NCBI RefSeq assembly: GCF_051020765.1
Contig: NW_027469298.1
Coordinates: forward strand, 62,001-126,000
Origin: Lasioglossum baleicum
Taxonomy: Eukaryota > Arthropoda > Insecta > Hymenoptera > Halictidae
Direction of reading: 5' to 3'
DNA length: 64,000 nt
The notes under the pieces were generated by a model. It made no database searches and was not told the origin of the DNA. It saw nothing but the letters and a program-made list of their open reading frames with translations. Both the position numbers and the translations under genes were made by a program. Position 1 is the stretch's first letter. Each line of letters starts with the position of its first letter. Of this stretch, positions 45,901 to 61,400 are shown piece after piece.

Positions 45901-48900
45901 GACTCTGTTCCGTAATATTCATATCGTGAGTTAAAGTGCACTTCATTTTTCATACTGAGAATTATTGTATTTATTTCCAATAAGGTTCATCGCATTGACT
46001 CCCGGAATACGTGGTATGACTCTCGGAAACATAAGATATGTGACGCTATTGACTTAGCTGTTACAAAATCATAGAAGTCTGTAATGGTCTCGAACGGTTT
46101 CAACCCCGATCAGCTAATTCCTATGTGGAATTAATATGCCACCACTATAGTGTATACTAATGTGATTCTCTGATCTCTCGGTACACTGACGACACGTTTG
46201 ACTATATCGTAATTGTAACCGTTCTCACACGGTGTGACGCTCCATTTTAACATTCAAACCGTGAATGAAGGTGTACACTTCCAACACTGTACAGCGCAGT
46301 TACACCCGGATTACCTGGTTTGACACTCGGAATCATAGGATAGGTGAGGCTGTTGACTTATCTATTCGTCTCTCAAAGAGGGTGATAACGTCCTCGAACG
46401 ATCTGACACTCGATCTTCTAATTCATAGATGAAATTACGGTATGCGCCTCTAATATGTTATCTTACATCTTTCCATGAACATTAGCAAGGCACCTCCTTA
46501 CAGCGGGTATGGCTACTCGGGAGGTAAGACCTTCGGTAAAAAGTTTAATTCTATATGAATACGTATAGTTCTACAACGGTTTTACGCTCTACTTTAATAT
46601 TCGAACTGTGAATTGAGGAGTCAATTCCCAATACTGTGCTGCTTGTACACTCCCGGAGTTCTTGGTTTGACTCTCGGAAATACAGGATAGGTGAAGCTTT
46701 CCACTTAATCGTTCGACTCTCAACTATGGGGGTATCGATCTCGATCGGTTTGACTACCGCTCTTCTTATTCACACATGAAATTAGGTGGCCCATCACTAA
46801 TATGAATACTAGTTTGCTTCTTGAAATATGAAGATATTCTCTCCATGCAGAGAGTTTGGTTGTCAGACGGTAAGGGTTTCCGTACGGAGATTGACCATAT
46901 GTCATTTGTTAATGTTCACCGACGGTTGGACTCTCTACCTTAATATTCATACACTGAAATAGCGTGTCAAATGCCAATACTGTACATCCGATTTAGCCAC
47001 GGATTACCTACTCTCGGCATCACATGATAGGGGAAGCCATTGAGTTATCCGTTTTTGACTCTCAAAGTGGGTGGTAACGTTCTCAAACGGCTTGACGCTC
47101 TACTTTCATATTCATGCCGTGAATTAATTTGTTTATTGCCAATATGGTGCAGCGCATTTACTCCCGGAATATCTGGATTAAATTTCGGATTCTCAGGATA
47201 TGCGAAGCTATTGACAAAGCCGTTCATCTCTCATAGAAGGTGTTAACTTTCTCGAACGGTTTGACCCTCGACCTTCTTACTCATATTAAAATTAAGGTAC
47301 GCGTGTGTAAATGTATACTAGTTCGTACCTCTGAACACGTTATTATACTCCCGATACATCGAGTTAGTTATTTGGTGTGTAGAGTATTCTGCAAGAAGTT
47401 TGACCGTTCACCTATAAGTAATTTTCACCTACGGCATGTCGGCCTGCTTTTAATATTCAAACCATTCATTAAGGTGTCCATTTCCCATACTCTTCAGCGG
47501 ATTTATTTCCGGAATGCCTGGTTTTACTCTTCGTATCGCAGAAGAGGGAAGCTATTGGCTTAGCTGTTCGATTCTCGAAAGGTTTGACCCTCGAATATGC
47601 TATTCTTACATGAAAACAACTTGTCCGCCTGCTAAAATATGTACCAATTTCTACCACTGAACATCATGTAATACTCTCGGTACAGTGCGTTAGGCTTTCG
47701 GATGGTAAGGTCTTCCGTAAAACATTTGACTTTGTACGAATTGGTAACGATATCCAGCGGATTGACGCTCTGTATTAATATTCAGTCAGTGAATTAAGGT
47801 GTTCATTGAAAATAGTGTACACCGCATTGACTCAGGGAATACCTGGTCTGTCTCTCTGAATAACAGGATAAGTGCAGCTTAGCAGCTCGGCACCCAAAGA
47901 TGATGCGATCGTTGTAGGACTGTTTGACACTCGATCTTTCCACTCATACTTGAAAATAAGGTGTCCATCAGTTAAAATGTCTGATAATTTGTTTCCGTGA
48001 GCACTAAGCAAGACACTCGCTACATGGGGTTATATCCTCGAAAGGTCAGATGTACGGTAAAAAAATGACTTTATTCAAATTGGTTATATTCCACGACGGA
48101 CTGACTCTCTAGTTTAATATTCATACCGTGAGATATTGTGTCTTTGGCCTATACTGCGCTGGAAATTCACTCTCGGTGTACATGGCTTGAATCTCGGAAT
48201 CATAGGATAGGTGATGCTTTTGACGTAGGTCTGCGACTTTCGAAGACGGAGGTAACGTTCTCGGACGGTTTGACTCCCGAGTATGCTGGTCTTACACAGA
48301 AGTCAAGTGTGCGTATGCTAGAATGTGTACCAATTTGCATCCGCAAACAGTCAGCGAAACACTCCCTACACCCTTCTAGGCTTCTCGGAAGGCGAGGCCT
48401 TCGGAAAGAATCAGACTCTATACGAATTCGTAACGATCTGCAGGGGTTTGACTCTGTGCTTTAATACTCATACTGAGAATTAAGGTGTCCATTGCCAAAA
48501 CCGATCATTGGAAATATTCCGGGAATACTTGGTTTGACTCGCGAAATCACTGGATGGTTGAAGCTATTGACTTAGACGTTGGACTCTGAAAGAGGGTGGT
48601 AACGTTCTCGATCTGTTCGACCATCGACCTCCGAATTTATACATGGCTTTCAGGTGACATCCCTAAATTGTATACTAATGTGTTTCCCTAAACAAGAAGC
48701 TATACTCTCGATTCGGGAGGTTAGATCCTCGGACGGTAAGGCATTCTGTAAATGCTTTGAGTTTATAGCAATTAGTGACGTTCTCACACGGCGTGTTGCT
48801 TTGTTTTAGTGTTCACTCCGAGAATTAAGGTATTCATTGCCATTACTCTTCAGCGGATTTACGTTCGGATGACCTGGTTTGACTCTCGGAATGACAAGGT

Positions 48901-49428
48901 AGGTGGAGCTATTGACTTAGTCGTTCAACTCTCAAGGAAGGTTGATACGTTCTGGATTAGTTTGCCATCCGATCTTTTAATTCATACATGAAATAAAGGC
49001 GTTCGTCACATAAATGTATAATAGTTCGTACCCCTGAACACGGTGTGGTACTCCCGTACAGCGAGTTAGTTTTTCAGAGGGTAAACCATCCTGTTTCAAG
49101 TTTGACCCGACACGTATATGCCATTCTCTACAACGGCCTGACGGCCATTTTTATCATTCAAACCGTGAACTAAGGTGTCTATTGCCCATACTGATGAGCG
49201 GAATGACTTCCGGAATAATTGGTTTGACTCTCGGAAACACAGCATAGCTGCAGCAACTGACTTGGCCCTTCGAACTTAAAAGAGAGCGGTAACCTTCTCG
49301 AACTGCTTGACCATCGATCCTCTAATCCATACATGAAGTCAAGGTGCCCGTTACTGAAATGAATACCAAATTTTTTCTCTAAGCACTAAGTTATACTCTC
49401 GATACAGTGGGTTTGTTTCGCGGTAAGT
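39968..49428 (-). repeat. Satellite array block 5, minus orientation
   Basis: Continuation of block 4 beyond the MITE, about 27 monomers in reverse orientation. Both main subfamilies are present. The ends of the gtgtccgtctgctaaaatgt type appear near 40150, 41385, 43445, 47625 and 47970. Phase irregularities occur near 43600, where a partial monomer repeats the ggtaaggtctt segment, and near 45290. No gene is supported. Confidence 0.9.
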
Positions 49429-52400
49429 AAGTCAACAGCTTCACCAGTCCTCCGATTCCTAATCCTAGTTCCGCTTATACACCATATTGTACCGTATAAA
49501 GGATAAAGTATAGATTCAAACCGTTGTAGGACGTTTGGTATTGGTACAGAGTCAAACTCTTCACAAAAGGCCTTACCTTCGTGAAGATGACCAGCTGTAA
49601 CGAGACTAAAACTTCTTGTTCGGAGAAGCAAATTTATATGCATTTTAGTGCATGAATTACTCTATATTAATAAATTCCATGTATGAATTATAAGGGACAG
49701 TGTTCAAATCACTCGAGAACGTAATCACCCTTTTCGAGAGTCGAACTACTGAATCTCAAGCTACATCTATCCTGTGAATCCGAAAGTCAAACCGGGTATT
49801 CTGGGAGCAAATCCGTTGAACAGTTTTGTCACTAGATACCTTAATCCACGGTCTAAATATTAAAGTACATCGCGAACCCATTATAGGACGTTACCTATTG
49901 TCATTGTGTCAAACATTTTACCGGAGGCTTTACGTTCCGAGAACCAAACCCGCTATATCAAGAGTATAACTTCGTGATCGGAGAAATAAATTAGTATAGA
50001 TATTAGAGACGTTCCCCTTAACTTCAAGTATGCATTAGTATAGCGAGGCTCAAACAGTTCGAGAAAGTTACCACCTATTCCGCGATTCGTACGGCTATGC
50101 CACAAGCTTCACCTATCCTGTGATTCCGAACGCCAAACTTGGTATTGCAGCACTAAATGCGCTGAACAGTATTGGCAAGAAACACCTAAATTCACGGTAT
50201 GAATATTAAGGTAGAATGTCATACGGTCGGAGATCAATGCCAATTGGTATACAGTCAATCATTTTACGGATGCCTTTCGTTCCAAGGACCAAAGCCGTAG
50301 CATCGAGAGTACAAACTAGTGGTCAGGGAAGCAAATTAATGTACATTTTAGTGACGGGCACCTTAATTTCCAGTATGAATTAGTGGAGCGTGTGTGAAAC
50401 AGTTGTGGAACGTTACCACCCTCTTTGAAACTCGAATGGCTAATTCAATAGCTTCGCCTATCCTGTTCCACCAAGGGGTAAACCAGGTAATCCGGGAGTA
50501 AGTCCGCTGGACAGGGCTGGCAGTAAATACCTTAATTCACTGTTGGAATATTAGAGTAGAGCATCAAACCGTTGTAGAGTTTTACCTTTAGGTATAGAGT
50601 CAAACTCTTTACCGACAGCCATACATTCGGTGCAGCTATCTCGCCGTATCGACAGACTAACTTCGTGTTCAGAGAAATACATTAGTATACATTCTTGTGA
50701 TTGTATCCGTAGTTTCATGTATGAACTATATAATTGATGGTCAAACCGTTCCATAATGATACTAACCCGCTGTATCGAGGATATAACTTCGACTTCAGAG
50801 AAGTATAATGGTATACGTTTTAGTGGCGAACACACTTTTTACATGTATGAATTAGAAGATCGAGAGTAAAACCGATCGGGAACGATACGAACTTACTTGC
50901 TATTTGAACTGCTAAGTCTAAAGCTTCACCTATCCTCTGTTACTGAGAGTCAAGCGAAGTCTCCAGGCAGTAAATCCGCTGGACAGTATTCGCAATGGAC
51001 ACCTTAATTCACGGTATGAATACTAAAGTACAGAGTCACACCGCCCGCGTTCATTACCAATTCGTATTAAGTCACACTTTATACAGAATATCTTAACTCG
51101 CTGCGTCGTATGTCTTCGTTATTATTCATGATATAAAATTTGTCGACATATCAGCAGACAGACACCACATTCTTAAGAGTTAGTTTCAAAATCGAGAGTC
51201 ACTCCGTTCGAGAACGTTACTACCATCTTTGGGAGTCAAACGGTTTGGGACAACAGCTTCGCGTATACTGTGATTCCCAAATCCAAACCAGGAATTACGG
51301 GAGTTAATCCGCTTAGCAGTATTGGAAATAGGCACCGTAATTCATGGTCTGAATATTGAAACAGAGCGTTAAGCCGTTTCAGAACGATACCAGTTGCTAT
51401 ATAGTCAAACTTTTTAGAGAAGGCCTTACCTTCCGGGATGCTCAACCCGCTGTAAGTAGTGCCATGCTTAGTATTCACAGGAACAAATTAATAGACATTT
51501 TATTTTGTAGACACTTTATTTTCATGTAGGTACAGAAAAACCGAGAGTTAAACCGACCGGGATTGTTACAAACATCTTCGTGATTCATACGTCTAAGTCA
51601 GTAGCTTCACCTATCTTGTATTTTCCAGAATCAGACCAGGTATTCCGCGAGTGAAGCCACTAAACAGTATTGTCAGTAGACAACTAATTTCAGGGTATGG
51701 ATATTAATGTATAAATACCTTGCCATCTGTGAATGTAACCCCCTGTAGCGAGGGAATAACTTAATGATCACCAAAACAAATAAGTGGGCATTGTAGCGGA
51801 AGGGACACATTAATTTTATGTACGAATAAATAGATCGAGAGTGTAACCGTTCGATAATGTTACCACCTTTCTTGACAGATACCGAATGTCCGCACACGGT
51901 ATTCCGGGAGAATTTCCGCTATACAGTATTGGAATTAATCACCGTATGTTACGGCCTGAATATTAAAGCCAAGAGCCAAGCCATTTGAGATCGTCACCAT
52001 TTGGTACCTAGTCAAACTTTTACTGCAAGCCTTACCTGCGGTTAATTTAACACTCTGTATCGAGAGAATGACATCGTGTTCAGTGGACCAAATTACTATA
52101 CATTTAAGTGACGGGCACCTTAATTTCATGAATTAATTCGAATATCGAGTGTCAACCCGTTAGAAAACGTTACCACTTTCTTTGGGAATCGAACGGCCAT
52201 GCTAAAAGCTTCACCTCTCCCATGATTTTGATAGTTAAACCAGGTACTCCGGGAGTAAATCCACTGAACTGTATTGACATTTGTTACATGAATTCACAGT
52301 TTGAATATTAAAATGGAGTCAATCTGATTGAGGACGTTACTAATTTCTATAAAGTCTATCGTTTTACCGAATGGGTTACCGTCCGAGAAGTTAACCCGCT

Positions 52401-55400
52401 GTATCGAGAGTATATCTACGTGTTCAGGGAAGCGCATTAGAAACATTTTAATTGCGGGGACCTGAAACTCAATATGAATAGGAAGATCGAGGTTCAAACT
52501 GTTCGAGAACGTTACCACCGCCTGTGAGAGGCGAACCGCTACGTCAATAGCTTCACCTAACCTGCGATTCCAAGAGCCCAACCAGGTAATCCGGGAGTAG
52601 ATCAGCTAAACAGTATTGGCAATTGACACCTTTATTCACGATTTGAGTATAAAGGTAGAGCATGAAACCGTTTTAGAACGGTACCAATTTGTATAAAGTC
52701 AAACGTATACCAAAGACATAAACTTCCGCGATCCTCACCGGCTTTATCGAGGGTATAACATCGTGCTCAGAGAAGTAAATTTATATACCCTTTAGTGACA
52801 AGCACCGGAAATACATGTATGAATTAGAATATCGATAGTTACAACGTTCGAAATCGTTACATCATTCATTGAATGTCGCACAGCTGTGGCACTAGCTTCA
52901 CCTAACCTGTGTTTCCGAGAGTCAAGCAAGTCATTACGGGAATAGATCCGCTGAAATATATAGGCAATTGACACCATAATTCGCCGTTTGAATATTAATG
53001 TAGAGCGTCAAACCGTTTGAGATCGTTACCGATTTGTATAAAGACAGATGTTTACCGTTGGCTATAAATTCCGAGAACCTCACAGGCTTCGTCGAGAGAT
53101 CATGTTCGTGTTCAGGGATCGAAAATAGTATTCATTTCAGTGACGGGCACCTTAACTTGACGTATGAGTTACAGAATCGACGGTCAGACCGGTCGAAGAC
53201 GTTGCCACCGTCCTTGACAATCGAATAGCTGTATCGATAGCTTCACCTACCATGTGATTCCGAGAGTCAAACCAGGGATTCCGGGAGTTAGTCTGCTGAA
53301 CAGTGTTGGCATTAAACAACTTAATTCTCGGTTTGAATACAACAGAAGATCGTCAAACCGCTAGAGAGCGTTACCATTGGTATACAGTCAAACGTTTTAC
53401 TGAAGGCGTTACAATCCGAAAGCCCAACCCGCTATATCGAGGGTATCACACCCTGATCACAGGAACATGTTAGTAAACATATTAGAGGCGGACACCTTAA
53501 TTTCATGAATGAATTCGATGGTCAAGTGACAAACCGATCGAGAGCGATACCACATTCTTTGAGAGCCGAACGGATAAGTCAATAGCTCCACCGATCCTGT
53601 GATTCCTAGAGTCAAACCACGCATTCCTGGAGTAAATGAGCCGAACAGTGTTGGCAAGTGGCACATTAATTCATGGATTGAATATTAAAGCAGACACTCA
53701 AACCGGTGCAGATCGTTACCAATTGCTATAAAGTTGAACGTTTCACCGAAGACCTTATCCTCTGAACAACTAACCGGCTATATCGAGAGTATAACTTCGT
53801 GTTCAGAGGATCAAATTAGTAAACATTTTAGTGACGTGGACTTTAATTTCATTATAAGTAAGAAGATTTGGCGTCAAATATTTCGAGTAAGTTACCACCT
53901 TTTTTGAGATTCAAACGGTTATATCAATGGCTTCATACATCCGGTGTTTTAGAATGTCAAACGAGATAATCCGGGAGTATATGCGCTGTACAGTAATGGC
54001 AATAGATACCATAATTCGCGCATTGAATATTAAAGCAGGCCGTCAAACCTTTGTAGAACATTTCCTATTCGAGTTGGTATAATCTCCTTGCAGAATGTCT
54101 TGCCCTCCAGAATCTATATAGCCGTATCGGGAGTATAACACCGTGCACTGTGGTACGAAATATTATAAATTTTCGTGCCGAGAACCTTAATTCCATGCAT
54201 CAGTTAGAAATTGAGTGTCAAACCTTTCAGGAACGATACAACCTTCTGTGCGAGACGAATGGCTTAGTCAAGAGCTCCACCTATCCAGTAATTCGGGGAG
54301 TCAAACCTGGTACTGCCGTCGAAAATCCGCTGAACAGTATTGCCAACCAGCACATTAATTCACGGTTTGCATGTTAAAGATAAACGTCAAATCATTGTTG
54401 AACGTTACATATTCGTCTAGAGTCAAACTTTTTACCTAAGGCCTATCCTTCCGAGAACCTAACTCTCTGTAGCGAATGTCTAGCATAATGATTATGGGAA
54501 CAAGTTAGTAGACACTTTAGCAGACGCAATCCTTAGTTCCATGTATGAATAGCAAAATCGAGAGTCACATCGTTCGAGAACGTTACCACCCTTCTTGGGA
54601 GTCGAACGGCTAAGCCTATAGCTGCACCTATCATGTGATCCCGATAGTCTAATCAAGTATTCCAGGAGTCAAATCGCTGTAGAGTATTGAAAAGGGACAC
54701 GTTATTCCACGGGTTGAATATTAAAATAGATCGCCACCGTGTATAAGAATATTACCAATTTGTATCGAGTCAAACCATTTACCGAAAGCCTTACATGCGG
54801 TGAATCTAACCTGCTGTATCGTGAGTATAACATCGTTCTCGGTGGAAAATATTACTATAAATCTTAGAGATGGCCACCATACTTGCATGTATGAATAAGA
54901 AGGTCGAGAGTCAAACCGATGGAGAACGTTACCACCATCTTTTAGCGGAGCACAGCTGAGTCACTAGTTTCACTTACCCCGTTATTCTACGAGTCAAACC
55001 AAGTATTCCAGGAGTAAATCCACTGAACAGAACTGGCAATAGACTCCTTATTTCACTGCATGAATATTCAGTTTGAGAGCCAAACAGGCGGACAACATTA
55101 CCAACTGGAATAAACCTTTTACCCAATCCTTCATGTTCGGTGAACCAATCCCGTTGTATCGAGATTATTACTTCGAGTCCAGAGTAACAAATTTGTTTGC
55201 ATTTTATTGACGCCCACCTTAATTTCAGGTTTGTATTCGATGATCGCATATCAAACCGATAGAGAACATGACAACCTTCTTTAGGAATCGAAGGGCTAAG
55301 TCAATACCATCACCCATCCTGTCATTCTGTGAGGACAAACAGATACTGCGTGAGTTAATCTGTTGTACTCAATTGGCAATGAACACCTTTATTCACGGCT

Positions 55401-58400
55401 TTAGAATTAAAGGAGAGTGTCAAGCCGTATGAGAACGTCACCAGTTCGTATAAATTGAAACGGTGCACCGAAGACTTCATCCCCCGAAAAACTATCCTAC
55501 TGTATCGAGAGTATAACTTCGTGTTCAGAGAAAGAAGTTAGTCTCCATTTCAGTGACGGGCACCTTAACTTCATGTACGAATTAGAAGATGGAGGGTCAT
55601 GCATATCGAGAACGTAACCACCATCTGTGAGAGAAGAACAGCTAAATGAATGCACCACCTATTCTGTGATTACGATAGGCAAGCCGGATATTCCGGGAGT
55701 ATATACGCTGAAGAGTACTGGCAACAAACACCTCAATTCACGGATTGAATATTAAAGTAGAGCGTCAAGCCATTGTAGGACATTAACTATTCGTGTGGGA
55801 TTAAATGTCTTACAGAATGCCATATGCTCGGAAATACTGATCCGATATATCCAAAGAATAACACCGCGGTGAGAGGTACGAGCTAGTATTCAATTTAGTA
55901 TCGGCACCTTGAGTTCTTGAATGAATTAGGTTATCGAGATTCTAACCGTTCGAGATCGATGCCACCATCTGTGAGAGATGAACGGCTAAGCCAATATCTT
56001 CACCCATCCTGCCATTCCGAGAGTCAAACCAGGTTTTCCAGGAGTAATTCCGCTGAACGGTGTTGCTAATGGTGCCACTCATACACGGCTTGTGTGTTAA
56101 AGCAGACCCTCAAGCAGGAGTAGAACATTTCCTATATGTGTAGGGCCAAACTACTTTCAGTATGCCTTCGCTCCGAAAAACTGACTCGCTGTATCGGGAG
56201 TATAACAGCTTTTTCAGGCTTACGAACTAGTATACATTTTCAGACGAGCACCTTATTTTCATGTATGAATTAGACGACCGCGTGTCAAACCGGTCGAGAG
56301 CGTTTCAACCTTCTGTGAGAGACGGACGGCTAAGTCAATCGCTTCACCTGTCCAGTAATTCGGAGAGCCATATCAGGTAATGCGGGAGAAAATCCGCTGA
56401 ACTGCGTTGGCAATGGACACCATAATTCACGGTATGAATATTATAGTATGGAGTCAAACAGTTGGAGAACATTACTAATTGCTACTATGTCCTTCCTTTA
56501 AACGAATATATTACCTAGATAGAACATATCCCGCTGCAGCGAGCGTCATGCTTACTGCTCACGGAAACAAAGGTGTAGACATTGCAGCGGAAGCACACCT
56601 TATTTTCATATATGAATTAGAAGATCGAGTGGCAAACCGTTCGAGACCGTTCCAGCCTTCTTTGTGATTGCAACGGCTAATTCATTAGGTTCTCCCATCA
56701 TATGACTCGTCTGATCCGATCAGGTATTCCGGGAGTAAATGCGCTTTACAGAATTGACAATAGACCCTCCATTCACGGTTTGAATATTAAATTAGAGCGT
56801 CAAATTGTTTGAGTGCGATACCAATTTGTATAAAGTCAAACGTTTTATCGAAGGCCTTACCTTCCGCGACACGCACAAGCTTCATCGAGAGTATAAGTTC
56901 GAGTTCATAGAAAGAAATTAGTAATCATTTCAGTGGGGGGGGGGGGCACCTTAGCTTCTTGTATGAATTAGATGGTTGAGGGTATAACCGTTCGAAAACG
57001 ATACCACCTTCTTTGAGCCTCGACAAGCGAAGTCAATAGCTTAGTCTATCGTATGAATACAAGAGGCAAACCAGGTATTACGGGATTAAACGCAACTGTG
57101 CAGTACTGGCACTAGACAACATAATTCACGCCTTGAATATTAAAATAAAGTGTTACACCGTTTGATAAGGTTACCAATTGAAATAAAGACAAACGTTTTA
57201 CGGAAGGTACTTCCACCGCGAATATCACCTGCCTCATCGAGAATATAACTTCGTGTTTAGAGAAAGAAGTTAGTGTTCATTTTAGTGACGGGCACCTTAA
57301 TTTCATGTAGGAATTAGAAGATCGAGAGGCAAACCATTCGTGAACGTTACCACCCTCCTTGGGGGTCGAACGGCTAGGTCAGTAGCTTCACGTATCCTAT
57401 GACTCCGAAAGTCATATCAGGTAATACGGGAGTAAATCCGCTGAACAGTATTTGCAATAGACAGCTTCAATCACGGTTTGAATATTAAGATAGCGCGACG
57501 CACTATTTGAGATCGTTACCAATTGCTATAAAGTCAAACATTTACCGAAAGTACAACCTTGCGCGATCATCATCCGCGTCATGGAGAATATAACGTCGTT
57601 TTCAGAGAAAGAAGTTTGTATTCATTTCAGTGCCGATAACTTTATTTTCATGTACGAATTAGAATATCGAGTGTCAAACAGTTCCAGAACGTTACCACCT
57701 TCTATGAGGGACGAACGGCTGCGTCAATAGCTTTTCATATCCTGTGATTCCGAAAGTCAAACCAGATATATCAGGAGCAAATAGGCTGAATAGTATTGGC
57801 AATGGACACATAAATTCTCAGTTTGTATTTCCAAGTAGAGCGGCAAAACGATTGAGAACGTTAACAATTGGTATAAAGTAATACGTTTTACAGATGATCT
57901 TAACATCCGAGAAGCTAATCGCCTGTATCGAGAGTATTACTTCGTGCTTAGAGAAACAAATTAGTATACATGTTGGAGACGTGCTCCTGAATCACAAGTA
58001 TGAATTTTAAAATGGATGGTCAAACCGTTCGGGAACGTTACCACCTTCTGTGAGAGACGAACGCGTAAGTCAATAGTTTCACGTATCCGGCAATTTTAAG
58101 AGTCAGACAAAGTATTCCGCGAATAAATGCGCTGTACAGTATTGGAAATAGACACCTCAATTCACGGTTTGAATATTGAAGCAGGCCGTCAAGACGTTGT
58201 AGATCATTACCTATTGGTATAGAGTCAAACAATTTACAGGCAGCTTTACCTACCATGAAACAAACCCTGCGCATCGAGAGTATAACTTTGTGCTCGGAGG
58301 AAAACATTAGTTTACATTTTAGTGACGGGCACCTTAATTCCATTTGTTGATTAGAAGGTCGAGAGGCATACTGTTCCAGAACGTTACCACTCCCATTAAG

Positions 58401-61400
58401 AGATTCGCAGCGCTTAATCATTATATTCACCTACCCTGTGGTTCCGAGAGTCAAACCAGGTATTACGGGTGTAAATTCCCTGTGTAGTATTGGCAAGAGA
58501 CACCCTATCTCACAGCATGAGTATTATTGTAGAGAGTCAAATCGTCGTAGAATATTACCAACTTGTATAAAGTCATTTTTTTTTTTTTTTTACCTAATAC
58601 CTTACCTTCCGAGAGCGTAACTTCTGTAGCGAGTGTCTTGCTTACTGCTCACGGAATCAAATTAGTAGATATGTTATCACACGGGCACCACATTGTCATG
58701 TATAAATAGCAAAATCGAACGTCAAACCGTTACCACCATCTTTTAGAGTCGTACAGCTGAGGCAATAGCATCATATATTGTTGTGATTCCGAGTCTCAAG
58801 AGTGGTATTCCAGGTGTAAATGTTCTGAACAGTATTAGCAATAGACAGCATTATTCACTTCGTGAATATTAAAGCAGAGCATCAATCCGTTTGAGATGGT
58901 TACCAATTGACATAACGCCGTACTGCTTACCGGATAGCTTTCCTTCCGAGCACATATCCGGCAGTATCGTCGGTATAACTCTGTATTCAGAGCAACAAAT
59001 TAGTGTACATTTTAGTGTCGCGCACCATAATTTCACGTATGAATTAGATGATTAAGTACCAAACCTCTCAAGAACGTTGCCACCTTCTATGAAAGGCGAT
59101 CGGCTAAGTCAATAGCATACCCTTCCTGCGATTAAGAAAGTCAAACCAGGTATTCTTGGACAAAATCTGCTGAACAGTATTGCCAGTAGATACCTTAATT
59201 CGCGGAATGAGTATTAATATCATGCGTCACTCCGTGAGAGCGTTACTAATTGCTATAAAGTCAATCGTTTTACCGATTTCCTTACCGTTCGAAATCTAAC
59301 TCGCCGATTCGAGAGTATCGCTACGCGTTTGGGGAAACACATTAGTATACAACTTAGTGACGTCACCTTAAATTCATGTATGAATTAGAATATCGATTGT
59401 CAACCCGTTGGAGAACATTGCCACATACTGTGAGAGGCGAACGGCTATCTTAATAGCTTCACCTATCCTGTGATTCCGAAAGTCAAACAACGTATTCCGG
59501 GAGTAAATCCACTGTACAGTATCGGCATCAGAATCCCTACTTCCTCGTATAGGTTTCAAAGTAGGGAGTCACACAGTTGTACAGCGTTACCTATTGGTAT
59601 TGAGTTAAATTTTTCATCGAACGCCGTACCTTCCGCGAAGCTAGCCCACCGTATCGAGAGTATAACTTCGTGTTCAGTGGAATATATTACTATAAATTTT
59701 GGCTACGGGCACCCTCATTTCGTGAATGAATTCGAAGATCGATTGAAGGCCGTTAGAGACCGTTACAGCCTTCTTTGCGATTCGAACGGATAAGTCAGTA
59801 GTTTCACCTGTACCGTGATTGCGAAGGGCAAACCAGGCACTCCTGGAGTCAGCAAACTGTAAACTATTCGCAATGGACACATTCATTGACGGCATGAATA
59901 TCAAGGTACACAGTCCATCCCTTGTAGCACGGTACCTACTTGAATATTGTCAAAAGCTTTAGTAAAGACATTACCTTCCAGGAATATAACCCGCACCATC
60001 GAGTGTATAACTTCATGTTCAGAGGAAGAAATTAGTCTGCATTTCAGTGACGGGCAACTTACGTTCATGTATAAATTGGATATGGAGCGTCAAACCGTTC
60101 CTGAATGATACTGCCTTGTGTGACAGACGATCGGCTAAGTAAACAGCTCCACCTATCCTGTGACCGCGAGAGTCAAACCAGGAAATGCGAAGGTCAGTCC
60201 GCTAAAGAGTGTTGGCATTATGTACCCTAATTCTCGGAGCGAATGTTAAAATAGAGCGTCACACCGAGAGAAAACGTTACTGATGGCTACAAAGTCAAAT
60301 GCCTTACCGTCGAGAAGATTATCCGCCGCATCGAGATTATAGCTACGTTTTTCGGGAAACAGATTAGTATACAATTTAGTGACGGCACCTTAGATGCATG
60401 GATGAATTAGAAGATGGAGTGTCTAACCGTTCGTGAACGTTGCCACCACATTTGAGTGCCAAAGGATAAGTTCGTCAACTTCACATATCCTGTGATTCCG
60501 ACTGTCAAAGCACGTATACCTGGAGTAAATCCGCTGAACTGTATTGGAAATAGAAACCTCTCTTTACGGTCCGCATACTAATATACAGAGTCCACTCGTT
60601 CTAGAACGATACCAATTGGTATAGAGTCAAGCATTTCACCGATGGCCTAACTCTCCGAGAAACTCACCCGCTCCATCGAAAGTATAACTTCGCTGTCAGA
60701 GGAACAAACTATGATACATTCTAGTGTCGCGCACATTAATTTCATGTATGATTTAGAATGTCAAGGATCAAGCCGCATGAGAACGTTGCCGCCTTCTGTG
60801 AGACATGAACGGCTAAGCCAATAGCTTCATCTATCCTTTGATTCTGTGAGCCAAACCAGGTTGTCCGGGTGGGAATTAGCTGAAAAGTATTGGCAATGGA
60901 AACCATAATTCACGGTATGAATATTAGAGTGGAGCGACGAACCCTCGGAGGACATAACCAGTTATATAAAGTCATTCGTGTTACTGAATCCCTTACCTGC
61001 CGAGAACATTAGCCCGCCATATGAGGTGTCTTGCTCGCTGTTGACGGAAACAAATTAGTGGACATTTCAGCAACCGGACACCGTATTTTCATGCATGAAT
61101 AGCAAAACCGATAGTCCAACCGTTCGAGAACGTTACCTCATTCTACGAGAATACAACAGCTGAGTCAGTAGCATTATCCACCCTGTGGTGTCGACAGACA
61201 AACCCGGTATTCCGGGAGATATCAGCTCCTCAGTATAGGCATTAGACACCCTATTTCACGGTACATATATTAGAGTACAGAGTCAACCCTTTGTAGATAG
61301 TTACCGATTGGTATAATGTCATACATTTTACGGGCGTCCTTACCTTCCCAAAAGCTAACCCACTGTATCGTGAGTATAACGTCGGGTTAATTGGAACAAA

